The position numbers were made by a program, and so were the translations under genes. DNA of 64,000 nucleotides from Flavobacteriales bacterium (GTDB taxonomy: Bacteria; Bacteroidota; Bacteroidia; Flavobacteriales; Flavobacteriaceae): NCBI GenBank assembly GCA_020635875.1, contig JACJYY010000002.1, positions 248,001-312,000 of the forward strand, read 5' to 3'. How positions within the stretch are numbered: position 1 is the first letter of the stretch; each line of letters starts with the position of its first letter. The notes beneath the pieces were generated by a model. That model was not told the DNA's origin and did no database searches. It saw nothing but the letters and a program-made list of their open reading frames with translations. This document shows positions 1 to 8,198 of this stretch, one piece after another.

Positions 1-3000
1 TAACACTCTATCCAAAATTAAGTTTTGATGAGAAACTATCTGAAAACTAATCGTTTCTTTCATTACATTATTATACACATCCCAAACGGTCAGCTCAACT
101 GTATGAAAACCCTCTCCTAAGTTTCTTAATGCGTAAGTTAATTCTCCTCTTTTATACGTGTCAATTTCTGTTGAATAATATTCGTTTAAAATGATTGGAT
201 TAGCTTCATCTCCATCAACTACCAACGAAATATCATGCCCTAAACCACCCGCTGTACTGATCCCACTTTCATCTTCCATGTAAGCTAATAATATCGGAGA
301 AAATCCCACTATTTCTCCATTTACAAAACTCGTATCATTCATGTATAGCCTTAATTTGGGTGGCTCATTATCAACTGCAGCATTTTTATTGAATCCTCCT
401 ATTTTTAATTGAGTATCCACACCTGTATTATCAATAGAAAAATTAGCAGTATGACTGTATAAACTTATCCTAGCATCCCCAATAGCAATCTTAATATCCT
501 TAGGCACCACAAAATCAACCTCAAACATTCCATTTACTACCGATGCCTTACCTTTAAAAATAACCTCTCCCAACTTATCATAATTCAACACAATTAAATT
601 TCCTGAGGCTATTATTTGATCATTTGCCAATGTAGAAGTTTTAATCTTTTTATCAAAAACCACCACATCAACAACTCCGTTATATTGGTTCTGCGCATTA
701 CCTCCTTCATCCACTACAAGTCCTTTTAAACTGACCAAGCTCAACGCTTTTAGAGTATCAACCGATTGTTCTATTGCCACCCCATTTAAATGCGTAAGCC
801 TCACTTCTGGCTTAGGAATAGCTAAAGACAAGGCAGGATCTCCTATATAACTTACTATAGTCACTCCAAAACTGGACACTTCATTCTTAGCCAATCGCAA
901 GGCTTCTGCCATGGTGGGATAAGACCCCGAATCATAGGCAAACAACTTATCCATCAACGTTTTATTAAAGTTAAGCCCTGATGTTACTCCAATTTGGCGA
1001 GTTGTAGAAATTAATGAAATTGCCCCTCCCTTTGGATTAAGATAGGTCATTTCTCCTGCTGTTAATCGATACGGATTATCAAAACGTGAAAACTCACAGG
1101 TCGCCGTAATAAACAATGGCAACTTGTCTATATTTTTAAATTGTTCAATATCAGATTTTTCAAGAATCCTTTCATGAGCCAAACCTTCCTCTCCTCCATG
1201 TCCAAAATAATCCATCACCAAAACACCATTTTCAATCTGATTAACAATTTCTTTTCTTACTTCGGGATACCGTTCGCCTCCCGACGAGGTTTCTTGAACA
1301 TACGAATCTGAATGTATTTTTTTAACATTAAAAAAACTCCTTTTCTGTTCTATCTCTGTTCCTAAATCATCTAATCCTTTTTGAATCACTTCCTCCCATG
1401 CTATATCCACATCGTCAGACACCAACAAAACATCATTTCTCCATTTACCAAATGATGAACCCGACGCATAGTGTATTACCTTATTAACAACAATATCCGC
1501 CTCTATGCTATTTTTAAACAACATTCGACCGACAGCAATATCAATACCTGATGGAATACGCATTTCTCCTTCTGATTCATCCATTAAACCATAAAAATCA
1601 TCAGTCATGAAAGTACTAACCAAGGAATACCCTTTGGCATGAAAAATAGGAACTATGTTCGTATTATCAGGTATTCTATTTTTATAATCGAATGATGCAC
1701 CTCCAAACAAACAAACGTATTTTAATCTTTTGGAAGGATCACTTTGATTATAGATATATTTAATCACATTTCTGATGGCACCAATATCTTGCTTTCCTGA
1801 TGAAAATTCACGATAGATTTCATTTAAAGTCAAGACTTTTACTGACAAACCTGTACTATTTCTATGAAAATCAGCTAACCTATTGGCTTGAATCTGATAG
1901 GCATTGGGCGCAATAATCAAATAATCAATTTGATTGGTGTCCGAGAACACTGCCCCTTTTATGTTTTGATTCGGAACTTTTGAATTCGCTTCAACGGAAG
2001 GAATATACAAATCCGAATTATCTACAACATGATACTTATTGATTGTGCCTAAATTTTGTTTAATCTTGACTATCCCTAAACCGTCATTACTCTTTCTTTT
2101 TACATTATATATATCAGTAACGTCCCATACCTCCTTTACAGATACTGCATTAGTTAACACATATTCACCAATTCCCACATCTTGAGCTGACAATGAGTTA
2201 TAAAAACCATATTGCTTGCCGTTACCTTGTAATTTACTTTGGGTTTCAACCGAAATAAAATCCAGATAAGCCTCTGAGCTAGGCACTCCTTTATTATCAT
2301 AATCCAATTCTAATTCTAATCGTGACGTCGAGGGGGTATACGATCGACTCAACACACCTTCAACAGCCTGAACGGAAGAAGTTGCAGACACGGAGGAAAA
2401 ATTAACCGTTCCGAGGGTGTTGTTATTCGCCTTTAGTGTCAAACTTGTCAATGCAGATGAAGAAGCCAACGCTTCAACTTTTATATTACAGGATTCTGAA
2501 CTATCGAAATTGGCAATATCAAAAACAAACTTTCTTTTGGAATCTGTCGAAAAATCTTCACCAAACCACTTTCTACCTAATCGCACTGGGTTCACTAAAT
2601 CCAACTCATGATACATATAATTGGTATAGGTATTATATTGGATATTCGCAGACTCAGTCGGCTCATCGATAGCGCTCATTCTCTTGGATGAAGAATTGCC
2701 TACCTTAATATAATAATAAGACTTAGTATCATACAGATTAACGTGTGTTTCACTTTCTTCATTCCAAACATCCACACCTTCGCCATAAAACAATAAGTAT
2801 TCATTATCACTAAACACGGCATCATCATTACCCACAAAGTGAATCGCTACTTCCTGTAAATCATTAGGATAAGACAAACTATTTTTTAGGGGAACCATAC
2901 GACCACCATTACCATAAACTTGTAAATTATTAGGATTCACCTTATTTACGTCAATACCTAATTTTGAAATGAATTCTTTGGTCAACACATAAGCACCTGA

Positions 3001-3531
3001 CTTGGTCAATGAAAACTGATACCAATCTCCATCAGCCAGAACTGAATCCGAATTTGACAACTGAGAGGATCTTCTTTGGGATTCTTTTTTGACGGTGTAA
3101 CTCAACTCGAAAGAAATCACCTTTTTTACACCAGACTGTGTTTTAACTAAAGGACTACACTTAATAAGATTCCGTTTAATTTCTCTGGACTTAAAATTAT
3201 AAACTTCGAAACTGAACGTATCTGGGATAGCACTTTGATTAAGATCACCCAATTCATTTTCTGAAATTGAAGCGTACTTTAGGTTAAACGCTCTCAGAGA
3301 AGATGTGTCTACAAACTGCCCTTCATTAAAAAACGTAGTGTACAAAATAGAACGAACATCTGGATTAAACTCCATATTAGAAGAATTAATCATCGGCAAT
3401 ATGTACCCCCTATCACCAATAAAATATGTGGATGTGTCTTCCCATAAAATTTGAAAATTTTCAGATTTTTGAGCCCAAGTGCTACAACTAAACAACAGAA
3501 AAAGAACAGTAATCTTCTTTAAACTCACCAT
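1..3531 (-). CDS. porU: PorU, T9SS C-terminal signal peptidase (C-terminus cut by window edge)
   Basis: Surface gingipain-like (C25 family) cysteine protease of the type IX secretion system. In this family PorU removes the C-terminal sorting domain of secreted cargo and helps anchor it to the cell surface. I translated the minus strand from the ATG at 3531. It is open to base 1 (1177 codons), so perhaps the last hundred residues lie outside the window. A short signal peptide (residues 1-20, ending near TWAQ) is followed by a long beta-rich N-terminal region. The protease part carries a His in DYFGHGGEEG (H778) and a Cys in ITATCEFSRFDNP (C812), the spacing of the PorU catalytic pair. A good promoter lies just upstream. 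The gene diverges from gldJ, as in other flavobacteria, where porV usually follows porU; that gene would be off the left edge. Confidence 0.93.
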   Translation of the reverse strand, partial: MVSLKKITVLFLLFSCSTWAQKSENFQILWEDTSTYFIGDRGYILPMINSSNMEFNPDVRSILYTTFFNEGQFVDTSSLRAFNLKYASISENELGDLNQSAIPDTFSFEVYNFKSREIKRNLIKCSPLVKTQSGVKKVISFELSYTVKKESQRRSSQLSNSDSVLADGDWYQFSLTKSGAYVLTKEFISKLGIDVNKVNPNNLQVYGNGGRMVPLKNSLSYPNDLQEVAIHFVGNDDAVFSDNEYLLFYGEGVDVWNEESETHVNLYDTKSYYYIKVGNSSSKRMSAIDEPTESANIQYNTYTNYMYHELDLVNPVRLGRKWFGEDFSTDSKRKFVFDIANFDSSESCNIKVEALASSSALTSLTLKANNNTLGTVNFSSVSATSSVQAVEGVLSRSYTPSTSRLELELDYDNKGVPSSEAYLDFISVETQSKLQGNGKQYGFYNSLSAQDVGIGEYVLTNAVSVKEVWDVTDIYNVKRKSNDGLGIVKIKQNLGTINKYHVVDNSDLYIPSVEANSKVPNQNIKGAVFSDTNQIDYLIIAPNAYQIQANRLADFHRNSTGLSVKVLTLNEIYREFSSGKQDIGAIRNVIKYIYNQSDPSKRLKYVCLFGGASFDYKNRIPDNTNIVPIFHAKGYSLVSTFMTDDFYGLMDESEGEMRIPSGIDIAVGRMLFKNSIEADIVVNKVIHYASGSSFGKWRNDVLLVSDDVDIAWEEVIQKGLDDLGTEIEQKRSFFNVKKIHSDSYVQETSSGGERYPEVRKEIVNQIENGVLVMDYFGHGGEEGLAHERILEKSDIEQFKNIDKLPLFITATCEFSRFDNPYRLTAGEMTYLNPKGGAISLISTTRQIGVTSGLNFNKTLMDKLFAYDSGSYPTMAEALRLAKNEVSSFGVTIVSYIGDPALSLAIPKPEVRLTHLNGVAIEQSVDTLKALSLVSLKGLVVDEGGNAQNQYNGVVDVVVFDKKIKTSTLANDQIIASGNLIVLNYDKLGEVIFKGKASVVNGMFEVDFVVPKDIKIAIGDARISLYSHTANFSIDNTGVDTQLKIGGFNKNAAVDNEPPKLRLYMNDTSFVNGEIVGFSPILLAYMEDESGISTAGGLGHDISLVVDGDEANPIILNEYYSTEIDTYKRGELTYALRNLGEGFHTVELTVWDVYNNVMKETISFQIVSHQNLILDRVL

Positions 3532-3550
3532 ACAAAGTCATGTTAATTGC

Positions 3551-3582
3551 CAAATATACCTCTTAAAAAAAGTCATTACAAA
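3551..3582 (-). promoter_or_regulatory. porU promoter
   Basis: On the minus strand, TTTG (3582-3579) is followed after 20 bases by TATATTTG (3558-3551). This matches the Bacteroidota -33 TTTG / -7 TAnnTTTG consensus and lies 20 bases before the porU ATG. Confidence 0.6.
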
Positions 3583-3709
3583 ATATCTCTTGCTAATTTT
3601 AACACAAATTCTCGTTAAAAAAATTCATTTTTTATGTGTCGGCATATATTATTTGAGATTTTTACTATATTGCGTAACTAAATTTTAAAGCTCTAATTTA
3701 TTTTAAAGT

Positions 3710-5386
3710 ATGTTTCAGACAACTTCTTCCAAATTAATATTGGTATGTGCAGTAGTGACTTTATTGGTCGCTTGTGGTGGTAAAGGACCTGTTAGAAGAC
3801 AATCTACGTCTACAGGATGGAAAATTAATGACCCCAAGGGAGGTTTTCAATTCAACTCTAGTTTTAAAGAGCAAATTGCGGGACCTGGACTAGTTTTTAT
3901 TGAAGGAGGTACTTTTACAAAAGGTAAAGTACAAGATGATGTAATGCACGACTGGAATAATACGCCAACTCAACAACATGTAATGTCCTTTTATATGGAC
4001 GAAACAGAGGTAACCAATATCATGTATATGGAGTACTTAGATTGGCTAAAAAATGTATTCCCTCCAAGCGAAGAGCGATTCAAATACGTTTATAATGGAG
4101 CTATTCCAGATACATTAGTATGGAGAGATCGTTTAGGTTTTAACGAAACCATGACAAAAAACTACTTAAGACACCCTGCTTATGCTGACTATCCAGTAGT
4201 AGGTGTTAACTGGATTCAGGCGAATGAATTTGCAAAATGGAGAACCGACCGTGTAAATGAATCTATTCTTGAGAATTATGGCTACTTAGCTCGTAATGCT
4301 AAAGTTGAAGCTGTTGACGCTGATAACATTTTCAGCACAGAAGCATATATAAACTCTCCTGCAGAAACATTTAGTGGAAACGAGGAGATTGTATACAAAG
4401 GACGAGGAAATAGATTAGCAACAAAAGAAGAAGCTCGCAATGTATATGCTCAGAGAACATCTGGAATTATGCTACCTGACTACAGACTACCAACTGAAGT
4501 TGAGTGGGAATATGCTGCCATTGCAATTGTAGGCAATAGAGAATACAACATGTATTCAGGACAAAAAAAATACCCTTGGAACGGAGCTTATACTAGAGCG
4601 GGTAACAGTGGTTTAAAAGGATTACAGCTGGCTAACTTTAAGCAAGGAAAAGGAGATTATGGTGGTATCGCTGGCTGGTCTGACGACGGTGCTGACATTA
4701 CCAATAAAACCAAATCTTATCCACCAAATGATTTTGGATTATATGACATGGCTGGTAACGTAGCTGAATGGGTTGCCGATGTATATAGACCAATTATCGA
4801 CTTTGAAGCAAATGACTTCAACTACTACAGAGGTAACGTTTACATGAAAAACAAAATTGGTGAAGAAGGTCGTGCAGAAATCTACACCAGTGAAAACATG
4901 AAATACGACACCCTAAGTAATGGTAAGATTGTGGCACGTAGTTTCCCTGGACAATTAATAGAAGTTCCTGTTGATGAGGAAGAAACATACTTGAGACATA
5001 ACTTCTCTACAAGTGACAACATTGACTATAGAGATGGAGATCGTCCATCTACACGTCAATTTGACCTGCAAGAAGAAAACGAAGACAAGGAAGAAATCAA
5101 AGAAGACAATTCAAGAATGTACAACTCTCCAAGACACGTTGTTTCAGGTGACAGTTTAGGAAATCTTATTCGTAAGCATGATAAATTAAATCGTAAAACA
5201 CTTATCAGTAATAGCGTAAGAGTCTACAAAGGTGGTTCGTGGAAAGATCGCGAATACTGGTTAGATCCTGCACAAAGAAGATTCTTCCCTGAAGATATGG
5301 CAACTGACTATATTGGATTCAGATGTGCAATGTCTAGAGTGGGTTCAAAATCAAACAAAAAGAACAAACCAAAACACAAAAGATAA
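3710..5386 (+). CDS. gldJ: Gliding motility lipoprotein GldJ
   Basis: Outer-membrane lipoprotein of the gliding/T9SS apparatus. In Flavobacterium johnsoniae GldJ is needed for stability of GldK and for gliding. The 558-residue length matches the family. The lipobox LLVACGG puts the lipidated cysteine at residue 22. Most of the protein is an FGE-sulfatase (SUMF1-like) fold: FIEGGTFTKG near residue 65, the YPVVGVNWIQANEFAKWR block, LPTEVEWEYAA, DMAGNVAEWVAD and VYKGGSWKDR near the end. The two cysteines used by true formylglycine-generating enzymes near GGSW are absent, so a scaffold role fits better than catalysis. The insert at about residues 455-480 is acidic and the tail is very basic (SNKKNKPKHKR). 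GldK at 28 kb is a paralogue of the same fold. A hairpin terminator follows. Confidence 0.96.
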   Translation: MFQTTSSKLILVCAVVTLLVACGGKGPVRRQSTSTGWKINDPKGGFQFNSSFKEQIAGPGLVFIEGGTFTKGKVQDDVMHDWNNTPTQQHVMSFYMDETEVTNIMYMEYLDWLKNVFPPSEERFKYVYNGAIPDTLVWRDRLGFNETMTKNYLRHPAYADYPVVGVNWIQANEFAKWRTDRVNESILENYGYLARNAKVEAVDADNIFSTEAYINSPAETFSGNEEIVYKGRGNRLATKEEARNVYAQRTSGIMLPDYRLPTEVEWEYAAIAIVGNREYNMYSGQKKYPWNGAYTRAGNSGLKGLQLANFKQGKGDYGGIAGWSDDGADITNKTKSYPPNDFGLYDMAGNVAEWVADVYRPIIDFEANDFNYYRGNVYMKNKIGEEGRAEIYTSENMKYDTLSNGKIVARSFPGQLIEVPVDEEETYLRHNFSTSDNIDYRDGDRPSTRQFDLQEENEDKEEIKEDNSRMYNSPRHVVSGDSLGNLIRKHDKLNRKTLISNSVRVYKGGSWKDREYWLDPAQRRFFPEDMATDYIGFRCAMSRVGSKSNKKNKPKHKR

Positions 5387-5407
5387 TTGATTAAATCATA
5401 TTTTTTT

Positions 5408-5434
5408 TAAAAGCCCTTAATTAGGGCTTTTTTA
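5408..5434 (+). terminator. Rho-independent terminator after gldJ
   Basis: AAAAGCCCT, a short TAATT loop and AGGGCTTTTTT form a hairpin with a T tract 22 bases after the gldJ stop and 14 bases before murF. Confidence 0.8.
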
Positions 5435-5447
5435 ATATCTATGTTCC

Positions 5448-6737
5448 ATGAATACCACTGAAAAACTACACGAACTTTTTTTAAAATATCCCGTTGTTTC
5501 TACGGACACACGCAAAATACAACCTAATAGTTTATTCTTTTGCCTTAAAGGGCAAAACTTTGATGCTAATACCTTTTCTCAGGAGGCATTAAACAAGGGC
5601 GCACAGTATGTTATCATTGACGACAAAAACTTTTACATAGACGACAGAACTGTATTGGTGACAGATGTTTTAACATCTCTCCAAAACCTCGCCACATATC
5701 ATCGTAATTATCTTGAACTACCTATTATTGCATTAACGGGAAGTAACGGAAAAACCACAACCAAAGAACTAATTAACGCTGTGCTTTCGAAAAAATTCAC
5801 TACAAAAGCTACACAAGGTAATCTTAACAATCATATTGGAGTACCGTTAACTTTATTATCATTTGATGACACTACCGAAATCGGAATTGTTGAAATGGGA
5901 GCAAATCATCAAAAAGAAATTGCCTTTTTATGCTCAATTGCTCAGCCTGATTATGGCTATATAACCAATTTTGGGAAAGCCCATTTGGAAGGATTCGGAG
6001 GAGTTGAAGGTGTGATTAAAGGCAAAAGTGAAATGTATGATTTTTTACAAAATCATAAAAAAATAGCTTTCCTTAATTTGGATGATCCCATTCAAAAAAA
6101 TAGAGCTAAAGAGCTTAAAAATTTTTCTTTCAGTAAAGGTCGAGAGAAAGCTGACGTTCTTTTTCAAGAAATTGAAAGTGGTGAATTTGCTAAAACAAAA
6201 ATTAATCAAACCATCATTCAGTCAAGATTGGTAGGCGGTTATAACGTCAATAATATTAATGCTGCCGTAACTATAGGTAAATACTTTGATATCAAAAATT
6301 CTGTAATTAAGGATGCCATAGAGGGTTACGTTCCATCAAATAATCGCTCACAACTAACCAAACACAAAAGCAACGAAATCATTTTAGATTGCTACAATGC
6401 TAATCCTAGTAGTATGTCTGCAGCTATTGAAAACTTCCTTAAATTAAACAAAAGAAATAAATGGCTCATTTTAGGAGATATGTTTGAACTTGGCGAAGAA
6501 AGCTTTGAAGAGCATCACAAAATAGTTTTAAGTCTTGCCAATGTAAGTAACCACAAAACATTTTTTATTGGTTCAGAATTCTACAAACACCATTCTGAAG
6601 CTTCAAAAAATAGCAGCTTTTTTAAGACTTTTGACGAGTTTAAAAAACACATAAGCTCAAAATCAACACAAAACAAAACCATATTAATTAAAGGCTCTAG
6701 AGGCATGGCCTTGGAAAGAACCCTTGACATTTTATAA
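5448..6737 (+). CDS. murF: UDP-N-acetylmuramoyl-tripeptide--D-alanyl-D-alanine ligase MurF
   Basis: Cytoplasmic Mur ligase that adds D-Ala-D-Ala to the UDP-MurNAc tripeptide, the last soluble step of peptidoglycan precursor synthesis. The 429 residues show the three Mur domains: an N-terminal substrate domain (STDTRKIQPNSLFFCLKGQNFD), the ATP-binding loop GSNGKTTTKE at about residue 98, NLNNHIGVPLTLL and VEMGANHQKEI in the central domain, and the C-terminal domain with DCYNANPSSM and LGDMFELGEES. The start is the only ATG ahead of the conserved N-terminus. The gldJ-murF order is seen in other flavobacteria. The gldJ terminator lies between, so murF may depend on read-through or on a weak promoter I could not identify. 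Confidence 0.97.
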   Translation: MNTTEKLHELFLKYPVVSTDTRKIQPNSLFFCLKGQNFDANTFSQEALNKGAQYVIIDDKNFYIDDRTVLVTDVLTSLQNLATYHRNYLELPIIALTGSNGKTTTKELINAVLSKKFTTKATQGNLNNHIGVPLTLLSFDDTTEIGIVEMGANHQKEIAFLCSIAQPDYGYITNFGKAHLEGFGGVEGVIKGKSEMYDFLQNHKKIAFLNLDDPIQKNRAKELKNFSFSKGREKADVLFQEIESGEFAKTKINQTIIQSRLVGGYNVNNINAAVTIGKYFDIKNSVIKDAIEGYVPSNNRSQLTKHKSNEIILDCYNANPSSMSAAIENFLKLNKRNKWLILGDMFELGEESFEEHHKIVLSLANVSNHKTFFIGSEFYKHHSEASKNSSFFKTFDEFKKHISSKSTQNKTILIKGSRGMALERTLDIL

Positions 6738-6740
6738 GCA

Positions 6741-6771
6741 AAAAATCCCGATGAAATTCATCGGGATTTTT
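6741..6771. terminator. Bidirectional terminator between murF and the ferredoxin gene
   Basis: AAAAATCCCGATGAA and TTCATCGGGATTTTT form a nearly perfect hairpin with A and T tracts on opposite sides. It can stop transcripts from both convergent genes. Confidence 0.85.
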
Positions 6772-6791
6772 AAAACATACTCAGTTAAATC

Positions 6792-7115
6792 TTATTGTGC
6801 CTCAGGGGCCAAAGTAACACGCATTCCCTCTAAGTCTTCAGTAATAGGAATCTGACAACCTAAGCGGCTATTTTCTTCCACAAAATAGGCTTCAGAAAGC
6901 ATCGCTTCTTCGTCATCATTACGCTCTCCAAAGTGCTGTGGAGTCTCCACATAACACTGACAAGACGCACACATAGCCATACCTCCACAAGTACCTTCAA
7001 CAGGAAGCTCATAACTCTTAAAAACTTCCATTAGGTTCATATTCATGTCAGTTGGAGCTAACAATTCATGTACAACTCCTTCTCTATCAACAACCGTAAT
7101 ATTTACATCACTCAT
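6792..7115 (-). CDS. 2Fe-2S ferredoxin, adrenodoxin type
   Basis: Small soluble electron carrier. The 107 residues contain C43-x5-C49-x2-C52 (within TCGGMAMCASCQ) and C87 in RLGCQIP, the ligand pattern of adrenodoxin-like 2Fe-2S ferredoxins. It is the last gene of the sulfur operon, 12 bases after the stop of a ferredoxin/thioredoxin-reductase-like flavoprotein. The most economical reading is that the two pass electrons to the sulfite reductase encoded upstream, in place of the flavoprotein subunit CysJ. That role is inferred from context only. Confidence 0.93.
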   Translation of the reverse strand: MSDVNITVVDREGVVHELLAPTDMNMNLMEVFKSYELPVEGTCGGMAMCASCQCYVETPQHFGERNDDEEAMLSEAYFVEENSRLGCQIPITEDLEGMRVTLAPEAQ

Positions 7116-7127
7116 CTTACTATGATT

Positions 7128-8165
7128 TTATTGTGCAACCACCTCTTCTTTTTCTAATCCTTGAACCCCTTGTACAGTAGTATATTTCATCGTGAACTTT
7201 TTGTCTGGATGAACAATTTTATAAGCCGTTTGAACGGCTAATGTAGCCTCATGGAAACCACATAAAATTAATTTCAACTTCCCTGGATACGTATTGACAT
7301 CACCTATTGCAAATACACCAGGTATATTGGTTTGGTAATCCAGTGTATTGTCCACTTTTATCGCATTCTTATCAATTTCTAAGCCCCATTCTCCAATAGG
7401 ACCTAATTTTGGAGATAATCCAAACAGAGGCAACCAATAATCTGTTTTGATTGCAACAGGTGCTTCTTCTCCTTTTACCTCTACCGAAATACTTTCTAAA
7501 GAATCCTCTCCTTGCAAACCAATCACTTCTGCGTTGGTCAAAAATTTGATTCGACCAGAATCTCTCATTTTATAAGCCTTATCCACGGAATCCTTGTGTG
7601 CTCTGAACATCTCGCTCCTGTGAATCAAGGTTACTGATTTCGCAACACCCTCAGCCAAAAAGATAGCCCAGTCTAATGCTGAATCTCCTCCTCCTGAAAT
7701 AACTACATCTTTATCTCTAAATTTTTCTGGATCACGCACAATATAATCTACACCGTTCTTTTCGAACTCACCTAAATTACTAATCAGGGGTCTTCGTGGC
7801 TCAAAACTTCCTAAACCTCCTGCTATCATAACTACTGGCGCATGATGTTCAACACCTTCTAACGTAGTAACAATAAAGGTTCCGTCTGCTTGCTTTTCAA
7901 TTTTTTCAGCTCTATCTCCTAAGGTAAATCCTGGATTGAAAGGTTTGGCTTGCTCCATCAAATTATCCACTAAATCTCCTGCCAATACTGACGGAAAGCC
8001 AGGAATATCATAAATAGGTTTCTTAGGATAAATCTCTGACAATTGCCCTCCTGGCTGAGGCAAAGCATCAATCAAATGACAACGCAATTTCATCAAACCT
8101 GCTTCGAAAATGGCAAATAATCCTACTGGGCCTGCTCCTACGATAATGATGTCTGTTTTTATCAT
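7128..8165 (-). CDS. Ferredoxin--NAD(P)+ reductase, thioredoxin-reductase-like
   Basis: FAD- and NAD(P)H-binding oxidoreductase of 345 residues. The N-terminal IIIVGAGPVGLFAIFEAG is the FAD dinucleotide fold. VVISGGGDSALDWAIFLA at about residue 155 is the NAD(P)H fold, and GVFAIGDVNTYPGKLKLILC is the C-terminal FAD contact. There is no CxxC redox pair between the two folds, so this is not a thioredoxin reductase; it fits the type-2 ferredoxin-NADP reductases. The ATG at 8165 is chosen because the open frame upstream begins only with a TTG and adds seven uncharacteristic residues. It lies between the sulfite reductase and ferredoxin genes, in the same operon. Confidence 0.9.
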   Translation of the reverse strand: MIKTDIIIVGAGPVGLFAIFEAGLMKLRCHLIDALPQPGGQLSEIYPKKPIYDIPGFPSVLAGDLVDNLMEQAKPFNPGFTLGDRAEKIEKQADGTFIVTTLEGVEHHAPVVMIAGGLGSFEPRRPLISNLGEFEKNGVDYIVRDPEKFRDKDVVISGGGDSALDWAIFLAEGVAKSVTLIHRSEMFRAHKDSVDKAYKMRDSGRIKFLTNAEVIGLQGEDSLESISVEVKGEEAPVAIKTDYWLPLFGLSPKLGPIGEWGLEIDKNAIKVDNTLDYQTNIPGVFAIGDVNTYPGKLKLILCGFHEATLAVQTAYKIVHPDKKFTMKYTTVQGVQGLEKEEVVAQ

Positions 8166-8198
8166 TGTATTTAAATTACAACACAATACGTGTTAAGG

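Noticed and set aside
2417..2672. Small plus-strand open frames within porU
   Set aside because: They lie on the opposite strand of a clear PorU coding region and resemble nothing known.
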